In this document: piece by piece, positions 26,301 to 33,395 of the stretch
How positions within the stretch are numbered: the stretch's first letter is position 1
How the letters are laid out: each line of letters opens with the position of its first letter
From: JBIQKZ01 sp044464765
GTDB taxonomy: Bacteria; Pseudomonadota; Gammaproteobacteria; Burkholderiales; Burkholderiaceae_B
NCBI GenBank assembly: GCA_044464765.1
Contig: JBIQKZ010000005.1
Location: forward strand, 146,876-210,875
Length of the DNA stretch: 64,000 bases
Direction of reading: 5' to 3'
Program-made: the position numbers and the translations under genes
The notes under the pieces: generated by a model
What the model was told of the DNA's origin: nothing
Databases searched by the model: none
Seen by the model: the letters and a program-made list of their open reading frames with translations, nothing else

Positions 26301-26340
26301 ATTGTAGTGGATACTACATTTTTAGGTGGCCGCTACATTT
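26301..26340 (+). promoter_or_regulatory. TetR operator upstream of the hnr-like operon
   Basis: TGTAGT-GGAT-ACTACA (26303-26318) is a 16-bp palindrome; ACTACATTTT at 26313 and GCTACATTTA at 26331 repeat the half-site seen at 25372. The site is 78-115 bp upstream of the first gene's start and after the tetR stop, fit for control of the downstream operon. Confidence 0.6.
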
Positions 26341-26417
26341 AATGCAATGGATGCAGAAGGTGGCGGCCAGCCCGCCCAGGCGGCGTCTGGCGGCATGGCA
26401 CCCAAGGAGACTCAGGT

Positions 26418-28013
26418 ATGGCGGAGCATACAAAAGTAGATCACAGCATGGATAACCTGGATTCGATTACGCCCGTCGTGCTCGATAAATCCAAGCCGCG
26501 CAATGCCAATATGGCCGTCAATAAGGTCGAGTGCAATGCTTGTCCGGTGCTGTGTCAAATTACCGCAGGGCGCACGGGCGCCTGTGACCGCTGGGGCAAT
26601 GTCGACGGCGAGCTAACGCGCATCGACCCGGTGGTGCTGATGCGCCGAATGCCGCATCAACCACACGGCTCGGGCACGGGCGCACAGGGGTTCGACCCAG
26701 CGGCGGCGGAAGCCCCGTCCGATACAGACGGCTCTGCGAATGTGGATGCATCGCCGGGGGGCGACGACAGCCTGTTCGTCAGCGGCATCGCGTCGGGTAC
26801 GACCTATCCCGATTACAAGCCCGCGCCTTTTATCGTCGGCTCCAAGGCCAACGGCGTGGATATGATCACGGTCGTGACGGAAGGCATCTTCAGCTATTGC
26901 AGCTTCAAGGTAAAAATCGACACCGATCGCTATCTGGGCCCCGAGCAGTCCAATATCCGCCACAAGGGCGAAATTGTCGGCCACGTGACCACGGCGGAAT
27001 ACGGTTCGCAAATGCTGTCGCTGGGCGGTGTGCATCACCTTACGGGCGGCAGCAAGAAGGAAGGCCGTATCACCTGCGACATGATGATGGCCCTGGGCAA
27101 CAAGCAGGCGGTCGAGCTGTCCATCGACGGCGGAGCGCAACTGGTCGTGCAAGCCGGCAAGGCGCCTATTGTGGACGGCAAGGAAGAGCAGCGCATGCGT
27201 GTGGGCTGCGGCTCGGCCGCCATCGGCATTTTTGCCAAGCAGTGGTTTGGCCACGCCGATGAAGTGCTGGTGCTCGACGACCACATTACCGGCGTGCTCA
27301 CCGAACACCAGGCAGGCCGCTGCCTTGATATCCCGCCTTCCGGCATCAGGATCAAGGGGCGCCGGTCGACGCCCGGCCGCTATTTCCAGGTGGCCAATCC
27401 GGGCAACGGATGGGGCGGCACGGACATCAGTGATCCGCTCACCATTATCGAAGAGTTTGACCCCGAAGTCGCCAGGCCGGGGTTGCGTCTTCTTGTCACC
27501 TCGACCACCGGTGAACACGCCGAATACTACGAGCTGGACGACAACCTGGTTCCGCAACGCAAAGACATGCCCGATGCCTTGCAAAAAACCGTGGACCGCA
27601 TTGGCGAGAATTGTGAACCATCGCTTGCCAGTGTGTTGTTCCTTGCAGGTGCGGGCGGCTCGTTGCGCGCGGGTGTTACCGAGAACCCGGTCTGGCTGAC
27701 GAATTCCATCAAGCAGTCGTTGGTGAATGTGACGTGCGGCGGCGCGCCGGCTTATATTTGGGCGGGTGGAGGCATAACGCTCATGGTCGACGTTACCCGC
27801 ATGCCCGACAATTCTTTCGGCTATGTACCCACGCCGGCCATTGTCGCCCCCATCGAGTTCAGCATGGCGCTCAACGATTATCAACGCCTGGGCGGGCATA
27901 TGGACTGTGTTCGCACGCTCGACGATATCGTCAAGACCGAGCGGCATCGCATTATCGACTGGGTGGATCACGCCAGCCCATGGCCGTTGGCGCAGAAACC
28001 CATGCTGGGCTGA
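26418..28013 (+). CDS. hnr: 6-hydroxynicotinate reductase-like iron-sulfur protein
   Basis: 531 residues; ATG 26418 lies 8 nt after AAGGAG. The N-terminal Cys set C39-x2-C42-x3-C46-x9-C56 (VECNACPVLCQITAGRTGAC) suits an Fe-S cluster. The rest, including ITVVTEGIFSYCSFKVKIDTD, VGHVTTAEYGSQML and LDDHITGVLTEHQAG, matches proteins annotated as 6-hydroxynicotinate reductase after Eubacterium barkeri Hnr, which uses reduced ferredoxin to make 1,4,5,6-tetrahydro-6-oxonicotinate. First gene of a six-gene operon that includes an enamidase homologue, the next enzyme in that pathway. The true heterocycle may differ, since no nicotinate dehydrogenase is nearby. Confidence 0.72.
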   Translation: MAEHTKVDHSMDNLDSITPVVLDKSKPRNANMAVNKVECNACPVLCQITAGRTGACDRWGNVDGELTRIDPVVLMRRMPHQPHGSGTGAQGFDPAAAEAPSDTDGSANVDASPGGDDSLFVSGIASGTTYPDYKPAPFIVGSKANGVDMITVVTEGIFSYCSFKVKIDTDRYLGPEQSNIRHKGEIVGHVTTAEYGSQMLSLGGVHHLTGGSKKEGRITCDMMMALGNKQAVELSIDGGAQLVVQAGKAPIVDGKEEQRMRVGCGSAAIGIFAKQWFGHADEVLVLDDHITGVLTEHQAGRCLDIPPSGIRIKGRRSTPGRYFQVANPGNGWGGTDISDPLTIIEEFDPEVARPGLRLLVTSTTGEHAEYYELDDNLVPQRKDMPDALQKTVDRIGENCEPSLASVLFLAGAGGSLRAGVTENPVWLTNSIKQSLVNVTCGGAPAYIWAGGGITLMVDVTRMPDNSFGYVPTPAIVAPIEFSMALNDYQRLGGHMDCVRTLDDIVKTERHRIIDWVDHASPWPLAQKPMLG

Positions 28014-28017
28014 CACC

Positions 28018-28956
28018 ATGGCACTGGCCGACGCCCTGCCGGTCCTTTCCGACCTCGACCTCGCCTCGGGGGCGTCGCGCAGGGCGCTGGGCGATGGCCG
28101 CTGGCATTTTTCCCATGGTCCCATCGACCTGATCATCGGCGCCGATGGTGATCCTGCCCAGATTCACGAGGCCTTGTCGTCCGTCTGGAGCCGCTTCACG
28201 AACATCCTCCCGGAGCTGGTGTCGGAACTGGCGGTCTTGCGCCGGCCTGTCGTGACCAAGGGGCGCGCGCCTGTCCAGGGCGTCGTCGCGCATCGCATGT
28301 GGCTTGCCTGTCTGCCCTGGCTGCCCACGTTTCTAACCCCCATGGCGGCGGTGGCGGGCGCGGTGGCCGACGAGCTGATCACGCACTTTTCCCGCAGCGG
28401 CATTCGCAGGGCCTACATCAACAACGGCGGCGACATCGCCTTGCATCTGTCTGCGGGTAGCAGTTATTGCGTCGGGTTGTTCTCCGACCTGGCGCGGTAT
28501 CAAGGTCCGGGCTTTGCGCTGGACGGCGATTTCACCATTCACGATCAGATGCCGATACGGGGCATTGCCACCAGTGGCTGGCGCGGTCGAAGCCATAGCC
28601 TGGGTATTGCCGACAGCGTAACGGCATTCGCGGCCACGGCGGCGGGCGCCGATGTGGCCGCCACCATGATCGCCAATCAGGTCAATGCCGATCATCCGGC
28701 CATTGTGCGTGCTCCGGCGGCAAGCCTGAAGGACGATACCGATCTGGGCGACCGGCTGGTGACCGTCGATGTCGGTCCGTTGCCTGCCGGCGTGCTGGCC
28801 CAGTCGCTGGATTCAGGCGCTACGCTCGCGAGCCGTGCTATCGCAGACGGTCTGGTGTGCGGCGCCGTGCTGTGGCTGCAGGGGCAAGCCAGGGTCTTGG
28901 GCTTGCAGGCATTCAACCCGATGTTGCCGCACGGGGCATCAACCTCGGCGGCCTGA
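28018..28956 (+). CDS. UPF0280 (ApbE-like superfamily) protein
   Basis: 312 residues from ATG 28018, 4 bp after hnr ends (translational coupling likely). Signatures: ADELITHFSRSGIRRAYINNGGDIALHL, ATSGWRGRSHSLGIADSVTAFAATAAGADVAATMIAN; these are the conserved blocks of UPF0280, related by fold to ApbE flavin transferases (NNGGDIA corresponds to their GGDI motif). A maturation role, such as flavin loading of the upstream reductase, is an attractive inference but unproven; UPF0280 members have no assigned activity. No consensus ApbE flavinylation motif was obvious in the hnr product. Confidence 0.78.
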   Translation: MALADALPVLSDLDLASGASRRALGDGRWHFSHGPIDLIIGADGDPAQIHEALSSVWSRFTNILPELVSELAVLRRPVVTKGRAPVQGVVAHRMWLACLPWLPTFLTPMAAVAGAVADELITHFSRSGIRRAYINNGGDIALHLSAGSSYCVGLFSDLARYQGPGFALDGDFTIHDQMPIRGIATSGWRGRSHSLGIADSVTAFAATAAGADVAATMIANQVNADHPAIVRAPAASLKDDTDLGDRLVTVDVGPLPAGVLAQSLDSGATLASRAIADGLVCGAVLWLQGQARVLGLQAFNPMLPHGASTSAA

Positions 28957-28988
28957 AACACTATTCATACGAAACGATAAGGAAGGCT

Positions 28989-29642
28989 ATGTCGGATTTG
29001 ATTGAAGTACGCAATGTGCTGACGCAGGTGGAGACCATCTACCACGAGTTCGGGCCGGTGGCCGCCACGCCCTTGATTCGCGGCTCGGTGGCGGGCGTTT
29101 TGCGCAATCCCTATGCAGGCCGCTACGAGCCGAATATTGTGCCCATGATGGAACAGTTGAACGACGTTGGGCTGGAAATGGCGCAAAAGCTGTTGGCGGC
29201 CATGGGCGTCGAAGCCGACGAGATCGCCAGTTATGGCAAGGGCGCGATCGTCGGCGGCGCAGGCGAGCTTGAGCACGGCGCTTTGTGGCATGTGCCCGGC
29301 GGCTACGCCATGCGCGAATTGCTTGGGTGGAAAGGCGACCGCGACAGCTATAAGCAAGGCAAAAGCGGCGCACCCAAAGGCCTTGAAATGGGCCGGGCCT
29401 TGTCCATCGTGCCATCCACCAAGAAAGTGGGCGGGCCGGGCACACGGCTTGACGTCCCCCTTACCCATGTCACCGCCAGCTATGTTCGCAGCCATTTCGA
29501 CGCCATGGAGGTCTGGGTGCCGGGGGCACCGGCCGCTGACGAGGTGGTTTTCATCCTGGTCATGGCGACCGGCGCGCGCATTCATGAACGGGTGGGCGGC
29601 CTTCAGCCTGACCAGATCAGCAAGTTCGACGGCCTGCGCTAA
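28989..29642 (+). CDS. DUF1185 'amino acid synthesis' family protein, copy 1
   Basis: 217 residues from ATG 28989, preceded by AAGGA. PF06684 family, for which a Bordetella bronchiseptica structure showed a chorismate-mutase-like (AroH) fold, so the 'amino acid synthesis' label is only a name. Typical blocks: NPYAGRYEPNIVPMM, ASYGKGAIVGGAGELEHGALWHVPGG, VPSTKKVGGPGTRLDVPLTHVTASYVRSHFDAM. A family partner of the next gene. Within this operon it could act on a ring-opened or reduced heterocycle; there is no biochemical proof. Confidence 0.8.
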   Translation: MSDLIEVRNVLTQVETIYHEFGPVAATPLIRGSVAGVLRNPYAGRYEPNIVPMMEQLNDVGLEMAQKLLAAMGVEADEIASYGKGAIVGGAGELEHGALWHVPGGYAMRELLGWKGDRDSYKQGKSGAPKGLEMGRALSIVPSTKKVGGPGTRLDVPLTHVTASYVRSHFDAMEVWVPGAPAADEVVFILVMATGARIHERVGGLQPDQISKFDGLR

Positions 29643-29767
29643 GCGGGATAAGGTATGAGTGACGCCGATCGAACACCAACGAGCAAGCAAGCAGCCGCCG
29701 GCGTTTCACCGGAAGCCCGCGTCCCATCTTGCGGGGCGTGGGATCAGACAAGCAAAAGAGGACAAAC

Positions 29768-30352
29768 ATGACAGCGAAAATTCGTAAATTGGTGGTGGTG
29801 GTTGACGAAACACGCCTTGAAATGGGCAAGGCCATTGATCCGCCCACCCGCCGTGCGGTCGCCATGGCCGTGATCGAGAACCCGTATGCGGGGCGTTATG
29901 CCGACAGCCTGGATGAGTTGACGGCCATTGGCGAGCAGCTTGGCGGCTTGCTGGGCGAGAAATGCGTACAAGCGCTGGGCATACAACCTGGACAGGCCGA
30001 AAGCTATGGCAAGGCGGCCATCGTCGGCGAGGCCGGCGAGCTGGAACATGCCGCCGCCATCCTGCATCCCAAGCTTGGCGCACCGCTGCGCAAAGCGGTT
30101 GAAAAAGGCGCGGCGCTGGTGCCCTCATCCAAGAAGATGGGGGGCATCGGCGCTGCAGTGGATGTGCCTCTGGGCCACAAAGACGCTGCGTTTGTGCGCA
30201 GCCATTTCGATGCGGTGGAAGCGCGTGTGTCCGATGCGCCGCGTGCCAATGAAATTGTCGTGGCGGTTGCCGTCACCGACTCGGGCCGTCCGCTGCCGCG
30301 CGTCGGCGGCTTGCAGGTCAGCGAAATCAAGGGTGAAGACGGCTTGCGTTAA
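29768..30352 (+). CDS. DUF1185 'amino acid synthesis' family protein, copy 2
   Basis: 194 residues from ATG 29768, after AAAGAGG. A diverged paralogue of copy 1 with the same blocks (NPYAGRYADSLDELT, SYGKAAIVGEAGELEHAAAI, VPSSKKMGGIGAAVDVPLGHKDAAFVRSHFDAVEARV). Shorter because the GYAMRELLGWKGDRDS insert of copy 1 is missing. Paired DUF1185 genes suggest a hetero-oligomer. The 125-bp gap between the copies is the largest in the operon and shows no ORF. Confidence 0.8.
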   Translation: MTAKIRKLVVVVDETRLEMGKAIDPPTRRAVAMAVIENPYAGRYADSLDELTAIGEQLGGLLGEKCVQALGIQPGQAESYGKAAIVGEAGELEHAAAILHPKLGAPLRKAVEKGAALVPSSKKMGGIGAAVDVPLGHKDAAFVRSHFDAVEARVSDAPRANEIVVAVAVTDSGRPLPRVGGLQVSEIKGEDGLR

Positions 30353-30439
30353 CGCGCCGCAGGCCGGCATTGCACCGGCCATTACCGACTCATGGGGCGC
30401 CGCGCCGATGCGGCGCTCCCGCCAAAAAGGAGACCAATC

Positions 30440-31630
30440 ATGGCAACCGCCGCTGTACAGGAAAAATCGGGCAAAGTCGTTATCAAGAATATTGGCTTGC
30501 TGCTTTCGGGCGATCTGGATGCGCCCATACTGGATGCCGACACCATCGTGGTGAACGATGGGCGCATTGCCGCGGTGGGGAGCTACAAAGACTGCGACAC
30601 CGAAGGCGCCGACAAGGTCATCGACTGCCGGGGCACCACGGTTTCCCCCGGCCTGATCGATTCCCACGTTCATCCGGTGGCCGGCGACTGGACGCCGCGC
30701 CAGGGCCAGCTTGGCTGGATTGACTCATCGTTGAATGGTGGTGTCACCACCATGATTTCCGCCGGCGAAGTCCACTATCCGGGGCGTCCAAAGGACATCG
30801 TGGGCCTGAAGGCGCTGGCCGTCACGTCGCAGCGAGCGTTCGACAGTTTTCGTCCGGGCGGCGTCAAGGTGTTGGCGGGGGCGCCGGTCATCGAGAAAGG
30901 CATGGTTGAATCCGACTTCAAAGAGCTGGCGGAGTCGGGCGTCAAGCTGTTGGGCGAGATCGGCCTGGGCAGTGTGAAGGCCGGGGACGAGGCCCGCCAG
31001 ATGGTGGCCTGGGCGCGCAAGTACGGTATTCAAAGCACGATCCATACCGGCGGGCCATCCATCCCGGGCTCCGGTTTGATCGACAAAGACGTGGTGTTGG
31101 AGGCCGACGCCGACATCATCGGCCACATCAACGGCGGCCATACGTCGTTGCCGTACAAACAGGTGTGCGAACTGTGTGAACGTTCGACCCGAGGCATAGA
31201 AATCGTGCACAACGGCAACGAGCGCATCGCCATACTGACGGCGCGCCATGCCCACGAACTGAAGTGCTTGCATCGTGTCATCCTGGGCACGGATGGCCCG
31301 GCGGGCTCGGGCGTGCAGCCTTTGGGCATTTTGCGCATGGTTTCCCAGTTGTCCAGCCTGGCCGAGATTCCGGCTGAAATCGCTTTCTGTTTTGCCACCG
31401 GCAACACTGCCCGCATGCGTGACCTGGATTGCGGCCTGATCGAAGTCGGCCGGGCGGCGGACTTCGTCATCATGGATCGCGCCCAGCACACGGCGGCGAG
31501 CAATCTGCTGGAAAGTGTGCAGTTGGGCGATCTGCCCGGCATTGGCATGGTGATCATCGATGGTATTGTGCGCTGTCAGCGCAGCCGCAATACACCTCCG
31601 GCGACCGAGCTCCCGGTCATCGAGCATTAA
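30440..31630 (+). CDS. ena: enamidase (Ena-like amidohydrolase)
   Basis: 396 residues from ATG 30440, after AAGGAG. Amidohydrolase superfamily with DSHVHP (His76, His78), LGEIGLG (Glu173), IHTGG (His202), GHINGGH (His229) and GTDGPAG (Asp), the ligand set of a dinuclear site. The sequence is strikingly like Eubacterium barkeri enamidase across its length (VIKNIGLLLSGDLDAPILDA, GGVTTMISAGEVHYPGRPKD, SRNTPPA near the end). That enzyme opens 1,4,5,6-tetrahydro-6-oxonicotinate to 2-formylglutarate and ammonia. With the upstream reductase this argues for reductive ring cleavage. Confidence 0.82.
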   Translation: MATAAVQEKSGKVVIKNIGLLLSGDLDAPILDADTIVVNDGRIAAVGSYKDCDTEGADKVIDCRGTTVSPGLIDSHVHPVAGDWTPRQGQLGWIDSSLNGGVTTMISAGEVHYPGRPKDIVGLKALAVTSQRAFDSFRPGGVKVLAGAPVIEKGMVESDFKELAESGVKLLGEIGLGSVKAGDEARQMVAWARKYGIQSTIHTGGPSIPGSGLIDKDVVLEADADIIGHINGGHTSLPYKQVCELCERSTRGIEIVHNGNERIAILTARHAHELKCLHRVILGTDGPAGSGVQPLGILRMVSQLSSLAEIPAEIAFCFATGNTARMRDLDCGLIEVGRAADFVIMDRAQHTAASNLLESVQLGDLPGIGMVIIDGIVRCQRSRNTPPATELPVIEH

Positions 31631-31642
31631 GGAGCCCGTGCG

Positions 31643-32857
31643 ATGTCGGCAGCACTGAAAGATGTCGTCGTACTGGATCTTTCGCGAGTTCTGGCGGGGC
31701 CGTGGTCTACCCAGAATCTGGCGGACCTTGGCGCGGATGTGATCAAGATCGAAAAGCCCGGCCACGGGGACGACACGCGTTCGTGGGGGCCTCCGTTCGT
31801 TGGGGAAGAGGGCGGCGCGCGCGATGCGGCCTACTACTTTTGCTGCAATCGCGGCAAGCGGTCGGTTACCTTGGATTTCACCAAAGAGCAAGGGCGCGAG
31901 GTCTTGCTGAAGCTGGTGGAAAAGGCCGACATTCTGGTCGAGAACTACAAGGTGGGCGGCCTGAAGAAATACGGGCTGGACTACGAAACTTTGTCCGCCG
32001 TCAATCCTGGCTTGATTTATTGCTCGATAACCGGTTTTGGCCAGACCGGCCCCTATGCGGAACGGCCTGGCTACGATGCCTTGATACAGGCCATGGGCGG
32101 CTTGATGAGCATTACCGGCGAGCCCGACGGGGTCGCCGGCGGCGGGCCGCAGAAGGTAGGCGTGGCTGTGGTGGATGTGCTGACGGGGTTGTATGCCACG
32201 TCGGCCATTCTGGCGGCCCTGTTTCACCGGACGCGATCCGGCCAGGGCCAGCATATTGACATTGCCTTGCTGGATGTCCAGGTGGCCGCGCTGGCCAACC
32301 AGGCCGGCAACTATTTGCTCAGCGGGCAAGCGCCTGGCCGCATGGGCAGCGCCCACCCGTCCATCGTGCCTTACCAGCCGTTTGCCTGCCAGGACGGCCA
32401 CATCATGCTGGCCATTGGCAACGATGCCCAGTTCGCCAATTTTTGCCGTGCGGCGGGCTGCGAGGGGTTCGCCCAGGATCCACGCTTTTCCACGAACGCC
32501 TTAAGGGTGCAGCACAGGAACGAGCTTGTGGCCTTGCTGGCTGACAGGATACGCTTGAAAACAATTGACCAGTGGTGTGCGCTGGCGACTGAACATGGTT
32601 TTCCTTGCGGGCCGATCAACACCATAGATCGAGTGTTTGACGATCCTCAGGTTCAGGCCAGGGGCTTGCGGGTGCCGGTAGAGTCGTCAAACTATGGCAC
32701 GGTCGATTTGGTGGCCAATCCCATGCGGTTCTCGCAGACGCCCATTCACTATCAATCGGCTCCGCCGGCGCTTGGCGAACACACTGCGCAGGTATTGGCT
32801 GAATTGGGGGTTGATGATCAAGCGCTTGCTCAGTTGAAGAGCCAGGGGGCGGTCTAA
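31643..32857 (+). CDS. CaiB/BaiF (class III) CoA-transferase
   Basis: 404 residues; ATG 31643 with AAGGAG 9 nt upstream, 12 bp after ena. Family III CoA-transferase: LKDVVVLDLSRVLAGPWSTQNLADLGADVIKIEKP, LDFTKEQGREVL, and ENYKVGGLKKYGLDYE, GFGQTGPYAERPGYDALIQAMGG, with the catalytic Asp in the latter stretch (PGYDALIQ). It would activate the carboxylic acid made by the pathway (glutarate-like or formylglutarate-derived) for beta-oxidation. Last gene of the operon; a 199-bp repeat element follows 57 bp later. Confidence 0.88.
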   Translation: MSAALKDVVVLDLSRVLAGPWSTQNLADLGADVIKIEKPGHGDDTRSWGPPFVGEEGGARDAAYYFCCNRGKRSVTLDFTKEQGREVLLKLVEKADILVENYKVGGLKKYGLDYETLSAVNPGLIYCSITGFGQTGPYAERPGYDALIQAMGGLMSITGEPDGVAGGGPQKVGVAVVDVLTGLYATSAILAALFHRTRSGQGQHIDIALLDVQVAALANQAGNYLLSGQAPGRMGSAHPSIVPYQPFACQDGHIMLAIGNDAQFANFCRAAGCEGFAQDPRFSTNALRVQHRNELVALLADRIRLKTIDQWCALATEHGFPCGPINTIDRVFDDPQVQARGLRVPVESSNYGTVDLVANPMRFSQTPIHYQSAPPALGEHTAQVLAELGVDDQALAQLKSQGAV

Positions 32858-32913
32858 TCAGAGTCTTCCAGACACTCGCTTGGTCACGCTAATCGACCAG
32901 AGTTTCTTAAGAC

Positions 32914-33112
32914 GTTACTGGAGGCGGGGCCTGGGCGTGGGCACGGCGTGCTTTGATCCGCGTCTGCGTCGCTTCGCCGGGCGTCGGGAGAACTCGCCCT
33001 CGCCGCCGCTGGCGGCTGCGGTGCTCACACAGCTCCCGCCGACTTCCCCCGGCGAAACGACGCAGCCACGGCGCACGCCTTACGCCCGCGCCCAGGCCCC
33101 GCCTCCCGCAAC
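32914..33112 (+). repeat. 199-bp covarying palindromic element, copy C
   Basis: Arms from 32914 and ending at 33112 pair over ~29 bp (GGAGGCGGGGCCTGGGCG / its complement). Inner stems: GCGTCGCTTCGCCGGG (32966-32981) with 33048-33063 at 15 of 16 positions, CGGGAG (32985-32990) with CTCCCG (33033-33038), and an apical GCCGCC-GCT-GGCGGC. Core AGAACTCGCCCTCGCCGC at 32989-33006 is 75 bp from the left end, the same offset as in copy A. It sits between the convergent CoA-transferase and GTPase/pseudogene. Confidence 0.85.
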
Positions 33113-33147
33113 TGCGGTGTCTATAGGGTGAAGCGGCTGGAAACACC

Positions 33148-33371
33148 TAAACGAACACGTCTTCGATGCGTTGTGCATCGAGTATCTGTAAGGCCTAGCG
33201 GTTTAAGGTGGGTTTATTGGCTTCCTGCAAACGTGTTTGCGTCCAGTCGGGTAAGGCGCCGAATTTGCGGTTGAGTGGCGAAGTAAACACTTCGATTGCT
33301 TCTAAAACGAAACCCACGTGAGGCTGAAAGTCCGTATAGCGTCGAACGAATCTTGCTTCTATGTTCTGCAT
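33148..33371 (-). pseudogene. remnant of a DUF4351/Rpn-type protein, with stop codon
   Basis: On the minus strand from ATG 33371, a 58-codon stretch reads EARFVRRYTDFQPHVGFVLE ... FGALPDWTQTRLQEAN, stops at TAG 33197-33195, then continues in frame as ALQILDAQRIEDVFV to TAG 33150-33148. The combined pattern is the C-terminal DUF4351 domain of Rpn-like recombination-promoting proteins; the internal TAG probably replaces a TGG Trp codon. The N-terminal nuclease part is missing: the region starts right behind the GTPase stop. Assigned from memory of the family, so moderate confidence. Confidence 0.5.
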
Positions 33372-33395
33372 GGGCTCACGACCTATGAGTTTTTT

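Noticed and set aside
26613..28136. 507-codon minus-strand ORF opposite the hnr-like gene
   Set aside because: Antisense shadow; His/Arg-rich translation with no recognisable domain, whereas the plus-strand frame has conserved motifs.
30725..32401. 558-codon minus-strand ORF across ena and the CoA-transferase
   Set aside because: Spans two real genes on the other strand; no domain and no start signals.
23326..32857. Naming the island a nicotinate degradation pathway outright
   Set aside because: Nicotinate dehydrogenase and downstream clostridial enzymes are not in the window, so the heterocycle is left open.
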